A stretch of 64,000 nt of DNA from Ectocarpus siliculosus (GCA_000310025.1 FN649740.1:1562787-1626786); one strand, 5' to 3'; counted from the first letter of the stretch, positions 12,263 through 25,167 are shown. Translations and numbers: made by a program. The notes: generated by a model from the letters alone, not told the origin.

Positions 12263-12980
12263 GTACATGTAGTATTTTTAAACTTTTACACCTACTTCGA
12301 GTACTATCTACTAGGGTTAAGGATTGGCCCCCCGTCCCCCAATGGGGCTGGGTGCCAACATCCAGGACGGATGGTGGTGAGTGTCCGGGAGGAAGGGAAG
12401 AAGAAGAAGGGGAGAGGATTTGTAGGGGCGGGAAGAAGGGACGGTGTTGGGAGAGGCAAGGAAGTGGTGAAGAATTTCGGCACTCGATGATGAGCGCGTG
12501 GTCCCGTCGGGGGTGAAAGGGACATGTCAGTCCGTAGTTTTATCTATCGGAATCGAAAAGCCGAAAAATCGAGGTATACATTATGTACACAACGATGGAG
12601 GAGGCCGACCAGGAAGGTACGAAGAGAGGCAAATGCACCCCACGTTCGAAGTTCGAAGTCGGTGTGAAAACCGCGGCAAGGAAGGAGTGCGAAGGAAAAA
12701 GAAAAGAAAAAGGAGACGTCGACGTTTGCGTCGTGGAACGATCTTCCGTATAACGCAGGTACTCACCAATGCAAGACGGAGAGGAGGTAAAATACCCATC
12801 GTGAAAGTCAAAGCGCAGGTCATAACTGTATATGACTCATGCGCGTAGAAGTTACCCACGGAGACTTACCAACAAGAATTTTGAAGGCCGGCTGAGAAGG
12901 TTTGAAGACACAAATACTTAAGCGACGATGGCAAGCGCAACGTCAAAACTTCACAAGAAGAAAAGTGCATAGGTAATCCA

Positions 12981-13057
12981 CAAGTACGGACCTATGAAGG
13001 TACTGGGTAGAGAGAGATCGGAACGGTTTTTAATATGAAGACACAACAACAACAACA
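12981..13057. repeat. Second copy of the dispersed (AAC)n-tailed repeat
   Basis: Matches 2111-2205 from the AAGTACGGAC region through GGTACTGGGTAGAGAGAGAT to GAAGACACAACAACAACAAC, with a shorter triplet tail. The shared body is about 70 bp. Confidence 0.7.
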
Positions 13058-13250
13058 ATGATGAAGGTCGACCCGTCCTGCGTCGTTCGGTGTAAAATGA
13101 TAAATGCGAAAGATGGACTGCGTAAAGATCCAGCGGTCTTTTTCGGCAGTGGCAAAGAAATATGCAACCACATGTCGCAAAAAAAAAGTTGAGCGGGATA
13201 CCGTAGGACATAGAACACCGCCTTCTCTGTTGCTGCAGGCAGGTTTGCTT

Positions 13251-13834
13251 CCACAACCCGGGAACCCAACCCACTCTTGTATTTCGGCCTACAAGACTCC
13301 AATCGACGCAAGCACCGGTAGGAGAGTGCGTGGAAGATGCCGTACAGCACAACTCCACTCTCCTACGACATCTATGTACAGTAGTACTGCTGTCGTTGTA
13401 GCACGATGTGGAAGATCTCCGAGGGGTCCTGCGCGGTAACGACAACATGGCGAGAGTTCTACGTGTACCTGTCGTCGACACATGTGGCAGCCGCACGACA
13501 CACGAACGGATGTTTGCATCGCATTGTACTATGGCTCGCCGTGACAGGAATCATCCAGTTAGATCGTTTGCCGCAGACGCGGATGTCGTTCAGCGTCTAG
13601 TCCATACTGCTGTAGCAAAAACACAGCAGTAATCGTGCTCTGCATGAATTTTTTTGCTCTGGTTCACTTTTGGCTCCACAACCCGAGAATCTCACGGCTG
13701 TATCTCAACCTACAAGACTCCAATCAACAAACCAGCACTGGCAGAAGTGCGTGGAAGATGCTGTGACAGCATAACTAAGTCGACACTCGTACGACTTCTA
13801 TGTACAAGTCGGCGTCCGGTCCATACTGCTGTAG
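13251..13834. repeat. Diverged direct repeat pair of about 140-155 bp
   Basis: 13251-13390 and 13677-13834 share, in order, CCACAACCCG, CCTACAAGACTCCAATC, GTGCGTGGAAGATGC and CTATGTACA. The motif GTCCATACTGCTGTAG sits after the second copy and also at about 13600. Spacing is about 426 bp. The copies are too diverged to be a recent event. Confidence 0.65.
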
Positions 13835-16276
13835 AAATACAAAAATCGAGCCATCTTTTTTTTTTTTCCCATACTAATAACAAGAAATATATCACGTCAC
13901 GACGACCATCCTGTGAGTATATATATAACATGATCTATTCGGTGCTCGGCACCATCGGCGTCCGTGTAGTGCGAAAGCTTGCACCGAGGAGCGGGATGTA
14001 CGTATGAATGTCTAAACGCTGCAACAACGTTCCCCGGTGTTGGATAAAATAAGAGTTGTGTGCAGACAGGGTAATCTGACATCTGGTGTCAGTCCTGGAA
14101 AATTGACAGTAGCGGATGAAGATTTGTAGATGCGGACCGCTATTCATTCTGCAGTGCTGCATGAAGTGGGTGGATGTGCTGTGACGCAAGCGTAATAATA
14201 CGTATGCTACGTGTAGTCGATTTTTTCTTCCGCCGCACAACGTCAATACAAAGCGAACTTTTGTCGTCACCATGTCTGTGTCATTCTGCGACAAAACGGC
14301 GTTGTACTGTCTGTTGTCTCAATCATGTACCCTCGTTAAGAAACTCAGTTATCGCGGGCAGAAAGTGCGAACATTTCCACGACATTGATTGTTGGATTGC
14401 AATCCCATGTAATGTATATGTATGTGTGAAATGAGTCGGTCGCCTGATGATGACGCAAAATGCTGCCGACTTCTTCCCGTTGGCCTCGTCGGTTCAACGT
14501 TTATTAAATAGTCTAGTGCATGCATCCCTCTTCCTTCAGCCTTTCCACAGACAGACAGGCCCGTTCGACCCGTGGATATGTCTCGAACGGGAAGTACATG
14601 TGTAGTCTGTGTTTGTTACTTGTTTTTCCTACTATGTGTTGCAGCAAAAGTCCTTTGTGCATGGGATCACAATATTTTTCTGGACTCCAGCACGGAGGCG
14701 CTCATCGTCTGGACTGACTTGCTGCTGCTGTTGCGTTTCGCTATCTGATTCACTATGCCTGTTTTTTAGGGAGTGCATGCAACAGTTTTTTTCCCAACAA
14801 ACTTCGTTCGTCCCTTCGGTTCTTTTTTGATGAATAGACTATGATGTGAAGACAACAACAACAGAGAGAGACGCGGACCACCGCTCTGTACACAACAGCC
14901 ACCGCATCTCGTTGTATATATGTATATGTGCCCACAGATCCACAGATCAACCGTTTCTTCTTTTCTTCTGCGTGCTGACAAGAGACAATATAATATGTTC
15001 CCCCTCATCCAGGGAGGAATCGCTGCCGCGGCGTGGCTGTGCGTCGCTGTACATCGTGGGAATCGCTGCCGCGGCGTGGCTGTGCGCGCTGTGCAACTTC
15101 GTCTTTTTATGCAGCCCCCCCCTACGTCTGAAGACAGACGTCGTCGTCGGAATTACAAAGAAATCCCCGTCCGGCGCAACCCTTTTCATTCATCACTGAA
15201 AACAATCATCATCATCTGTCTACCTGCGACGGAACGTATTCCTTGCCAAAAACGTGAAACGTTTACCCCTTACATAACTAACCTATCACAACCGCGCGCC
15301 GTTCTGTCGTACACATTCTCTGGGATGAACACATGCATGATGCGCGCAAAACCTCTTAAACTTCCCTAATTTCCAATATTATTGCCACGTTCGTTCGCAA
15401 TGTCCACTCATCACATACAATACATGGAATGAGAGATTCATTCCTCGTGCCTAGATATGCATACAGTAGAACCGCCCATATTTACATAACATAGCCCAAG
15501 CCAGCCGTTTTTTTGAGAATTTTTCATTGATAGGTGGACAGGGAAACAAAGAGGTTCGAGGCGAAGATCGACCCACTGCTGCTGTCGCTCCTGTCTCTCT
15601 CCCTCGTGCATCAGATCCTTACCTGCATGCGCTCAAGGTCGTCGCCCGTGTAATAAGCACACGTTCGTATATGCGTGCGTGACAGGCGACCACACGTCTT
15701 GCAGTGCACCGACTTTCGAAAACGAGCAGGAGGATTCGCTGAGGAGAGACGATGATGCGCACGCGCAGCGATTCTTGACTTTTGTACGGTAGAAATCGAG
15801 CGACGCACACACACGTGCAAAGAGTACGCACTTTTGATGCACCGTACGATACACAATGCACCGATCGATGCACTATCCAAAATCCATGTGATGACATTGC
15901 TGTTAGTGCTGAGGTTTGTTGGGACGCCGCTGTGTAGAAAGCAGATACAGATAGATGTCGAACGTGGGCACTCTCTGTCTCTCTCCGTGGACTCACTCAC
16001 CTGGTGATGATGCGCTCTGTCTCGATTGGGTTGGGGGGGTGAGAAATAGTAAATGAGTAGGTGGGCGAAGTGGGCACATATACATGCATGTAGGGAGGGA
16101 TAGAAGAAAAAATCATTTCAACCATTTGCCATTCTGACTCGAGGTACGGGTCGAATTACAATCTAGAGGCGGAGAGTGGAGACCGCCTACACATCAACAG
16201 GTGAATCTCCGAACAACCATTTGTATACGTTTCCAAAATGATTTTTACTCTCCCAGGTCGAACGGAATGTAACAAG

Positions 16277-16484
16277 AGCCGGAGAGATGGCACCCCCGTG
16301 ATAACGTCCATTTTTGTGGTGTATTCCTCCACAATTAGGAGGGTGCAAAACACTAACCGATACCTCTCAGGAAAGCCCTCGAGGAAATGTGTCCACAACT
16401 ACCCATTTCGGCAATGGTACCCCCCTGATTGTGGAGAAATACGCTATAGAAAAATGCTCCCACGGGGGTGCCATCTCTCCGACG
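16277..16484. mobile_element. MITE-like inverted-repeat element
   Basis: About 208 bp bounded by inverted arms of about 60 bp. The left arm starts CCGGAGAGATGGCACCCCCG and includes TATTCCTCCACAATTAGG. The right arm is its imperfect complement, ending GGGGTGCCATCTCTCCGACG. No ORF of note inside. The same terminal motif recurs in a cluster to 17145. Confidence 0.6.
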
Positions 16485-16697
16485 TTTATTTACGGTAGAT
16501 GGTATCCATCGCGTAGATACCCGACCCACCAACGGGTCAAACATAGGCTACATGTCAAATGGGATGCAGATATCTTGGTGGAACGAAATTATCAACCACA
16601 CATACATCTATATAAAGAAGGAGGTGCACACACAAACACCTGGTCACCGCTCGTATGCGGACGAAAGTCATGGTCTCGGGCCGTTGGGTGGAGTGCA

Positions 16698-16872
16698 TCA
16701 CCATCTGGGCGGGTATATCTTGTAGAAATACACGGACCGCCGGCCTAGAGTCTTTAGTAGTCCGGGTGCAGGCAAGCAACGGACTACTATACTGTTGTTG
16801 GCCGCAGCAAACGCTGTACGTGTATGTATGTAGTGTTTTCTCGTGTTGCCTGTGGGAGTGAGCGATATACCG
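16698..16872. repeat. Fragment of the LTR-like repeat seen at 24.7 kb
   Basis: Shares CACCATCTGGGCGGGTATAT at its left end and GGGAGTGAGCGATA at its right end with 24709-24856. The middle is diverged but of similar length. See the LTR-like entry at 24677-25032. Confidence 0.5.
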
Positions 16873-16877
16873 TAATA

Positions 16878-17145
16878 GTCGGAGAGATGGCACCGGATGC
16901 AATCGCTTTTTTCCGTGTTTAGTCTTTATGTCGTTTTTTTTACGCACTCCGGTACCATCTCTCCGATCGGTGCCATCTCTCCGACCCCGGTACGGAAATG
17001 CAAGTAAATCATTTCATTTAGTTTTTTCAAGGCACCACGGTGCGATCTGTCCGACCGGTGCCATCCCCGATGAAATAGAATACACACAGGTCAGGTGTTG
17101 TGTGCACGCACCCCGGTGCCATCTCCCCGACCGGTACCATAGTAT
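16878..17145. repeat. Cluster of GGTGCCATCTCTCCGA motifs in both orientations
   Basis: TCGGAGAGATGGCACCGG at 16879 is followed by GGTACCATCTCTCCGAT at 16951 and GGTGCCATCTCTCCGACC at 16969, then by diverged copies at about 17044-17068 and 17114-17140. The first two face each other and make an ~88-bp inverted-repeat unit. These are the terminal motifs of the element at 16277-16484. Confidence 0.6.
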
Positions 17146-17149
17146 TGAT

Positions 17150-20100
17150 ACCAGTGTAGGCTTACCCACGCACACACACAGTCTTCTACACACGCTCGTT
17201 GACAATGCTATTGATCAGTATAGGCTAGAACCACACGTGTGTACCGTTGTTGCTGATTGGAAGCACACCAGTAACGGCGACGTAGGCTGATTCACGCGTG
17301 TCAGCTTCCTTCCGTGTTCTCCGCCGCCAGTTCTTCTTGGAGCTTCATGTGATGCTTAGTAGGTTGGGTTAAGCCTTCTTTCCTTCGGCCTCCCCTTGGT
17401 GGGTGCCTTTCCGAGGAGCTCGGGGGCCTGTGCGCGTGCCTCCCGCGGAGAGATTGAGAAGAAACCGGATGTAGTTCCCAACCTTATCCTGGATGGAAAG
17501 GGCTTGATGCAAGGGAAACGGGCCTCTTTATTGTTGTTTCTCTTTCTGATGGCCCCATTGCTTATTATTTGGTTTCTAGGCCACGGATTGGGGAGACAGA
17601 AGCACGGAGGACGCACATCGTCTCGCCGGCACATTGAATAGAGGCGTTAGACCGCGGTTCTCGCCCCACACAAAGATTACCCGCCGGCGGACAACAACTG
17701 CAAATGCAGGAGTCCCACAACCGACCAAGTCCCCCAATGGTGCAATCCATTCTACAACACCGACATCGAGTTCGTTTTCTGACGACTGCCGTAAGTTCGA
17801 CTTTCTGTTTACCTCCCCCCGGCTGTCTCGTGGCTGTTGTGATGCCATCTCCGTATGTTTCCAGTTTCCGCGACACCGGTCGCGACGCCACTGCTCTTTG
17901 TTCTTCTGAGCGTACGGCTTGTATGCATCCGATCTCCATCTTCCCTCTCTCTAAAGTGCTCGTTCTGCGATGTCTGCGCTTGATTCTGAAGTCGTCGCTC
18001 CTCCAACCCTCCAACCGCAAGAAGTGGAACGCGTACTCCCGGGGTTTCGCCCCGACTTCGCAACCGCTGCACGGAGGGCAGCGCTATGCTTCTTCCTAGA
18101 TTACCTTTGCTCTTCGCCATCAGGTCAACGTAGACGGCACATTTGTCGGAAGCACTTCTATCCTGCGCTGCCCGTACCGCAGTTACGGCGGGGGGGCCAG
18201 TATTGTTGTCGCGGTTGCCTTCGTGATGTACGAGACGCATCTTCACTGGCTAACGGATCTGCGTCCGGATCGGTATGGTGCGGCCTGAAGAATGTTGAGC
18301 TTGAGCCCTAATGAACAATTCCGGACAAGGTGGTCCGCATCGAGAGGACGAAGCGGATCGCCATTCATTTTCGTCCACACGACCTGTAGTCGCCAAGCTG
18401 GGCCTCTGTTGACTTACTGCGATCCGTCGACCTACGGTCTGACCTCCTGTCACAGAATACATTGTCACCCGTGCGAGATGGTGCCCGTGTTTGTCTTTTT
18501 GCGACCAGACACTTAAACTACTACTACGTTGTCTGCTTGTGCTCAATGGTTGAGAAACACACCATTTCACGACTTCCAGAGCAGCAATCCATGGACCGAA
18601 CACGATCCCCTTGAAAAACTGAATAGCACCACAGGCATATCTTGCTTAACGATCTCGACGAACTCCGCTGCTAGGTGGTTATACCTCAGCAGGGGACACA
18701 AAACAATGAACAACCCCCCCCCCTCGCAGTCTCTATGTCAAGTAAATTGCTGACGTTTTGCAGGGGTTCTCTCAATATGGCATTGCCTTGGTAAACGGAC
18801 AATCTTGAGGCTCCAAGAAGAACCCGGCAAGAAACCTGAGGGTCGACAAGGAAACTCCCGCTACACTGGGAGCAAACGGAATGCGAAGATGGGTACCTAA
18901 AACAACGTGGGAGTTAAGGATATACCCAAAACACATTCGGAAGCTAAGAACTTTATGGCCTTAACCACAGGTTCTCAGTTTCGACGTGGTATGAAGAATA
19001 CATACAGAACGGGCCCGCAATTAAGAAACATTATGTTAGGAAAAAGGGGCTCAACCTTTCACGAAAACTAAGAAAACAGGTCTAAGAAACTCAGCTCAAT
19101 CTCGCCTACAACAACATAAGAAACGTCCCAATAAGAAACATGATCGGCAATACCCCCCAGATATACGAAGCAAGGGGTTACTGGGGGAACTTGTCCAACA
19201 AGAAAGGTCCCACTGATGATGCTGCTGCTGCCACACTCCAACCCCCTTCGTAGCTCATGTAATACTTTTTGGTAGGGGGGGGAGAAGGTTATTTTCGAGG
19301 CGCCCCCCGCGCCCCAGAGCCGCCGCGGGCTGCGCAATAACCACCAGCCCCTGCTGCTGCTGTACTGGTTTGTTGTTTTCTTCGCCAGCTTCTCCTCTTC
19401 CTTCCCTACGTTCAAAAAGAGAAGAAACGGCTTGACGTGTCCGTAATCCTGCGCATAAGAGAGTACACAAAATCAAGAATAAGAGGGTCAAGCGCAAGTC
19501 CACCACTAGGTTGAATAAGCTAACAATGTTGGTGGACTGAGATATGAATATAAAATACACACAACACAGATGAAGAAAGGACCGAATCGCCTCAAACACT
19601 CAGTCGACAAAAGCGATGCACAAATAACGCGCTTGGTCACCAGCGACCTGAGGTGGATAAGTCGTCGTCGTCGAACTCCATGTTCGTACATCTTAACCTT
19701 GTTGCCCTCCGTATCTGCCAGAGAGGATTGGCCTACCAAAAAACACCTAGCTCATACCCTATTTGCATTCAATGACACCAAACATAGGGCAGCAGGTGCT
19801 CATTGTTGTACACTCCTGGTAGCGTTGTTAGTTCATGCTTCCTCCATGTTATATGCTATTCTGGGATAGCCTCTCCCTGACTCACCAAGTCGTAACATTC
19901 CTCACTCCCTTTCTTGTTTACGGCGCTATTTGCAGCTTTATGGTTAATAACGCGCCGACAAAAAGCAGGTGAAAACGATATTGTATACATACACACCTTT
20001 CCTGGGGATATATACTGGAACTCTGAGCCTCTTCTCTCAACCACGCGTTGGCTTGCCTCTCGCCCAACGAGAACACAAACTTTAACACTGTGCGTGGTGC

Positions 20101-21309
20101 TCCTTATTTCCCGGCACTCCCCGCGCCTCCGCAAAAAAACACAAAACCACAGATAGATTTAATTCTTCTTGACGACTACTACCAGGCAGGGTGTCTACTT
20201 GTATACACGTTGGTAGTAGGCTAGATCTTTTGGACTATAGTGCTTTTGCACCCTCTGATTGGTCGGGCGTTAGTTCCTACTACAGCTGTAGTACGATCAG
20301 CGGCAACATCCCGGGACTGGATAATTTTCGGACGGTGGTGGTTGGAGTTAGTTGGTTTTGGCGTGGTTCAACGTGGTTGGCCTTTGGCACCGCCGTGCTG
20401 CGACGCGGCGGGTTTGTTCGGAGGTGGACATGTTTTTCCGGTCGGATGCTCCTTCGTTTTTCCCCTACGAATTTACGCGCCGCTCTCATGGCATGAGTCG
20501 CACCTATTTTCAGCATGTCAGCATCTATTTCTTGTGTTGAAGCGTACCTCCACTCATTCGTACCGCAGCGGTGTGTTGTGCGCGGGGGGCGCAACTGGGC
20601 GGTCACCCTCCTCGGGCTTGTTTCGTTTTTGATACTGGACGAGCACTCATCACTCGGAGTAGCTGTGTGCCAAGTTTCATTCAAACAGGACAACAAGGTA
20701 CCTCTGCGTACGTACGGCCAACCTTTGATCCTCGCATCCGCGAGCTCCTTGAGTACTTGTGTGGACGGGAGGTGTCAACTTTGTGCGGAGAGCAGCACCG
20801 GCTCGTGAGGGGCGTTTCTGTCCGGTTGGTTTCGTCCGTGCTTGTCGCGGTTTACTGGCCCGGGTCTCCGCCCTTGTTTGTCACACTACGCTCGGTCGCG
20901 AATACATCTAATCTCCTTTGGCACCGCCTCGCCACCTTAAGGTGGCGCAAGGGTTGACGACCTCGCCGGTTGCACGTCCATACGCCATCAAATTGAATGT
21001 TCCCTCAATCTTGCTCGCCCTTCGTTGGGTTTTGTACTACTTTACATATGATGCGAGGCATGCTGCTTTCGACCCAAATAACCATCCGTAGCAACCCTAA
21101 GTGCCAGCATACAAACAAAAAAACACGCTCGGAGTTGCGTTGGCCGTTGCTTGCTTGTGCAGCTGTCAAGTTTTCCTGGACGGTTAGACTCGACTCTCTT
21201 ACAGCATCGATTCAACGCTTATTGCGATGGCCGTACAATACAACGAGCCTACGCTCTAGGCTGCACCGCTTCATTTGTTGCCCTCGGTCCCATACGGTGG
21301 GGGCTGCGA
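17150..21309. other. Region without a supported gene
   Basis: Plus-strand frame 17970-18308 starts with ATG (MSALDSEVVAPPTLQPQEVE) and reads 112 residues. I do not recognise it, and a gag-like retroelement fragment is possible. The rest holds no frame with family signatures. An LTR-like or promoter-like fragment lies at 20008-20110. Confidence 0.35.
20008..20110 (+). repeat. LTR-like/promoter-like fragment, copy 1
   Basis: Matches 33905-34000: TATATACTGGAACTCTGAGC, ACGCGTTGGCTTGCCTCTCG, GTGGTGCTCCTTATTTCCC. The conserved block opens with a TATA-box-like run. That layout would suit the R-U5 part of an LTR, but TG/CA ends and target duplications are not visible. Confidence 0.5.
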
Positions 21310-21632
21310 AGGCAGAGCATCGCGCTGGTGTGCGTCGTAATGCGCATACTGTGGGGGCGACGGCGGGGAGTTTTGCTGGGCAGGAGGTGGCGCGCCGTGG
21401 GAAACGTTGCCTCCGGCAGAGTCGGCGACGAGAGGAGTGGACGTCCTGCTGCTGTTGATGTTCACTCTGGCCATGCTCCAGGCTGTCCCCATCGTAGGAA
21501 GGAGGGGCCGGCGGGCCGGGGTTCTTGCTCTTCGCGGCCCGTCGGCGACATAGGAAGAACCCCAGTGCTGCTACAGTAACGCCAGCGCGCAGGCCACAAC
21601 GCCGACTACAACGCCCACCATCGTTGCTCCGT
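21310..21632 (-). pseudogene. Transmembrane/juxtamembrane exon remnant (block A)
   Basis: The exon would start at 21632 after CAAAG. It encodes GATMVGVVVGVVACALAL, meets a TAG within the helix, and continues in another frame with GFFLCRRRAAKSKNPGPPAP, SYDGDSLEHGQ and DAHQRD. The equivalents in block B are GFFLRRRRAAKSTDPDPPAP, GGDSLEHGR and DAHQRD. The N-side Val/Gly helix followed by Arg clusters is typical of a single-pass membrane anchor. Confidence 0.75.
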
Positions 21633-22971
21633 CTTTGTCCAGACGAGCAGCGGACGAGCAGCGGACGAGCAGCGATGAGCGTTGATGGAGGCGGGACTCC
21701 GACAGGCAAAGGCTGGTAGCAGGACAACGATTTCGACATATTGACCCGAACTATTGTAGGGCCGGTGTTTGCGATCTCACCGCCGCATCTCACAAGACTT
21801 CGTTTACAAGATGTGTGTGTGTGCAACCGCCCATTTTCCTAAAACAAACACCTAGTACTTTGGAGGGTCGATGGCAACCGGGGAGGGTCATTGTATCGGC
21901 TAAACTGGAGGAATTCCGAGCATCAGGACAACACCTATACACCAGGAAGGTGGAAGGCCTCCCGCTCTCAAACGTCGCCCAGAGACTCTTACGGCCACGG
22001 TCTGACCCTGCCTACGGTAGGCGCAAGCTGAGCGCGTGTATTTTGGTCGGCCCAACAAACTATTGAACAAGCGAGCGTCCAATCCTACGGAAGAGTACAC
22101 CGCAGGGGAGTTCGACAAGGGGAACGATGAAAGGGTCGGTTTAATAACGTCAACACTGAGTCGCAAGGGAAGAAAACCCGGCTAACCGCTGTCGGCAGAC
22201 AAAACGCGAACGAGACCGTAACACACACACTTCTTCATGCGGGTTTCACTGCGGGTGTACGTCGGCAAAGCCAAGCTCGTCTGCATCGTGACGCCAGGTA
22301 CTCTTCCACAACGCAACCGTTCTAATCCTGACGCGACCCGTGGAAGGACGGTGACAGGGGATGGTGTGAGAAAAGGAGAATTGAGGTCGAGAGTATCCCA
22401 TGCGAGACAGCAGTGCCGAGCCATTTCACCTACTTAGAACGAAAACATAGGCGCCTTTCGGTCGCTAATTCGCGGCGCCATGTCGCGTTGGCGAGATTAT
22501 TCGGCGCCAGACACCACCACTGTAAACTATCCTCCCTTCCTCTTCAAGGCAACGTCATGGAGAATGCAAGATTTCGCCGAAAACGATCATCTCCATATCA
22601 ACCACGAGGTTGGGAGGTTCTTGAAAAATATGAAAAACAATTTTTTCTGAAATTATACGACCATGATCCCTACACAGCGTGTCGGTACGCACGCAAGCAA
22701 AATTGGGCGGGAAACAGCACTAGGGGAAGCTGAGACTCCTCGTTCCCTAGCGGTGATGACTGCTTGCCCCGTGATATGCAGGATAGAATAACGTAGCTTT
22801 GAGGAGGGCGGAAGGTTTTGGCTGCGGAAATATATCACTCCGGATGTCATTGAACTTGAAGCTTGGAGCAAAACCGGGGATATGTCAATGTTCGACGGCT
22901 TCGTTCCTGTTTTTGACGATATGGCACGCCCCAGTTGAACGGGAGATGCAGCAACTAGTTCGGAAGCTTAC

Positions 22972-23058
22972 TTTCTGAGCTCGAGCCGAGTACCCGCGTA
23001 GGTTGTGCGGCAGATCCTGACGTGGCCGCAGGTGCAGCCCCAGGTGCAAGTGTGGCCC
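22972..23058 (-). CDS. Pro/Ala-rich linker exon of block A
   Basis: 87 nt between ...GCGGCAG and GTAAGCTTCC. It reads ATLAPGAAPAATSGSAAQPT then RVLGSSSE. Three related exons lie in block B. It sits directly before the transmembrane exon and would form the juxtamembrane stalk. Confidence 0.65.
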
Positions 23059-23575
23059 CTGCCGCGAGTACCAGGTTGGTGTGTATCGAAGGATTTATTT
23101 GGGTGGGACAAGCGAGAGCTTCACCAACTACTCCTGCTTCACCCTACATACCCCTAGCCGGAGGAGCGTGAAGGCTAAGCCATCAAGGGAAAAACGACAG
23201 ACGACCTTCCTTGGCAGAATGGATGTGTGCACTCAATCAGCCCGAAGAATATTCACACCTTCCGCCCTTCACAGTGATCCGCATTGCACGACGGGGCAAG
23301 TGATCGATGTACAGTGTCTGGACCAAGGTGCGACGCCGAACGATATGTCGCTGGACCTCTATGCCACTCACCACGAAGAGCCGCGCCGGGATGCCTCGAT
23401 TCGGAAACGGAGCGCAAACGAAATCCCACGCAAAACGCTACTGGGATTCGTATCGCGACATGATCGACCCGACACCTTCTTCGTGGGGTAGACTGCGAGG
23501 CAGCAACAGCAACTTGGTACCGGCGAGTCCCTACAGTATCTCGGTACACCCTGCTCTTCTCGGAGAACCACTCAC

Positions 23576-23622
23576 CACATTCGTAAACGTTTTCATCAAC
23601 GTCGAGGTCGCCATCTTCCACC
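23576..23622 (-). CDS. 47-nt Cys-ending exon after the LRR array (block A)
   Basis: Bounded by CGCAG and GTGAGT, it encodes VEDGDLDVDENVYEC. It opens with the G that completes the Leu codon left by an LRR exon and ends with one extra G, matching the 2-nt start of the linker exon. The block B counterpart has the same length. Position and terminal Cys suggest an LRR C-terminal cap; that is inferred. Confidence 0.6.
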
Positions 23623-24582
23623 CTGCGAAGTATGCACAGGAGGTACGAACGATACGGTGCACAGTCTAAGCAAAAAGGCTTCGTTCAATCTATGTGATGC
23701 TAGGGATCCATGAACATGCTCCGTGGGCAAAGCACAATCTCCTTTCTGTAACTTCAACCGAATATACCATGCAGTGTTTTGTCGTGCTATGAGCCCACGC
23801 GTGCTCGATCAAAACTCGTTGTGGGCCCGAACAATATGGCCAATGCGATATCTCAAGCGGCTGAACGATTCATTCTTGTTCTACGAATCACGGTTTGGTC
23901 AACATTCTAAGAATGCTACAGTAAGACGCATTCGTCCGATATCACGAGCAGCAGCGAACAACAAATGGTGTGCCGGTTGGCCTCGAATCTACGAGATGCT
24001 GGCCAGAACCCCAAACTCGTAATACTGCCCAAATTGTTCAATTGATCTGGATTTCAAAGCGATCGATCGGTGCGTATTTAGCGTTCCTCACTGTGGTGTT
24101 GAGGGCACGCACTCCAGAGAGTTTCCTTCCAGGTCCCTGAAGTTCGAACCCCGAACGAGATTCATTCATTCGCCGGCGCAAGACCGGACGAGAACGGGAG
24201 ATGCAACAACGGATCAAGCGTTGTGGAAGGAACAACAAGATAAGCATGGTTGCAAAAAAAGATACAAATAGATAGTTGTATACTTCCTCTGTCTCGTAAG
24301 TCTGGGAACTTGTGTTGGGAGAGACCGTTAACCGTCTCGGATGTCTAGGGCGATAATTTTTTCGAGATCTTGAGCGTTAGACTAATTGGGTTGAAACACA
24401 TTATTTTTTTTTTTCTTCCGCACTACCCTGCATGGGCCAGCGGCTACTAAAAAAGTAGTAGGGCCTAAAATGGCCGTATTTGACCCTTTTCCAGAGGGGG
24501 GGGGGCGGGGGCACTATGGAAAAACAAACAAAAAAAAAACAAGAATTATCCCCACCCTAAACCTAGCCCCTCCCTCCTCAAC

Positions 24583-25167
24583 GACCCATGTCCCGTCCCC
24601 CTATACTAAAACCAGTATAATAATGAACATACACTAATAAAACCAAGACGCTTTTAGGTCCCACACTAAAACCAAGATGTTATGGTATTTGGAACCTTGG
24701 ACTAAGATACCATCTGGGCGGGTATATCTTTCCGGAATATCCCGACCACCTGCCCAGGTTCCCAGTATTCCGACTTTAGGCAGGTAGCAGTACAATGGTT
24801 ACTAGCAGTAGCAAGCGAGTGCAAGCGTTCCACCTTGCTCAGTGTCTTGCCTGGGAGTGAGCGATAGCGAGCGACTGAGAGAGAAAGGAAGGATAAGGAA
24901 GGAAACAGACTGAAGAAGCGAAGCGGCTCCAACCTGCACACAGTGGTCGGACTAGCTCCACACTAAACCCGCGTCACATCTCGTCACATCTCGTCACAAA
25001 GACACTTGCGGGGCAAACCAAACAACGGTACAGGGCCCTATCCCAACCCCCGCGTATCCATGTGGCTTCCCCCTGTACTAAAATCAGTATAATATCGACC
25101 CCACACTAAAACCAATATACTTGGGGGGACCACACTAAAACCAAGACACTTGGGACCAACACCGTAC
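24583..25167. repeat. Direct repeats flanking an LTR-like sequence
   Basis: CCCCCTATACTAAAACCAGT (about 24598) and CCCCCTGTACTAAAATCAGT (about 25071) begin two similar segments, each followed by one or two copies of CACACTAAAACCAAGA. They lie on either side of the LTR-like block. Confidence 0.5.
24677..25032 (+). mobile_element. LTR-like sequence nested in the TIR element
   Basis: Starts TGTTATGGTATTTGGA, the same 16 bases that open the putative gypsy 3' LTR at 56409. Near its right part it shares GTGGTCGGACTAGCTCCACA with that LTR's GTGGTCGGACAAGAGAGTTC. It may end at GGTACA. This fits a solo LTR of a related family; the end and a target duplication are not secure. Confidence 0.45.

Larger units (their letters stand above)
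9360..16276. other. Gene-free stretch with scattered repeats
   Basis: I see no gene I can support in these ~6.9 kb. The open frames are short and lack family signatures or consistent splice context. The stretch upstream of 9359 would hold the promoter of the minus-strand beta-helix gene, but no convincing core element is visible. Repeats inside it (11519-11570, 12114-12262, 12995-13057, 13251-13390 with 13677-13834) are listed separately. Confidence 0.5.

Noticed and set aside
21212..21826. 204-codon minus-strand ORF across the block A TM region
   Set aside because: It mixes a short true stretch (GVTVAALGFF...AAKS) with out-of-frame sequence; comparison with block B shows the real frame shifts within it.
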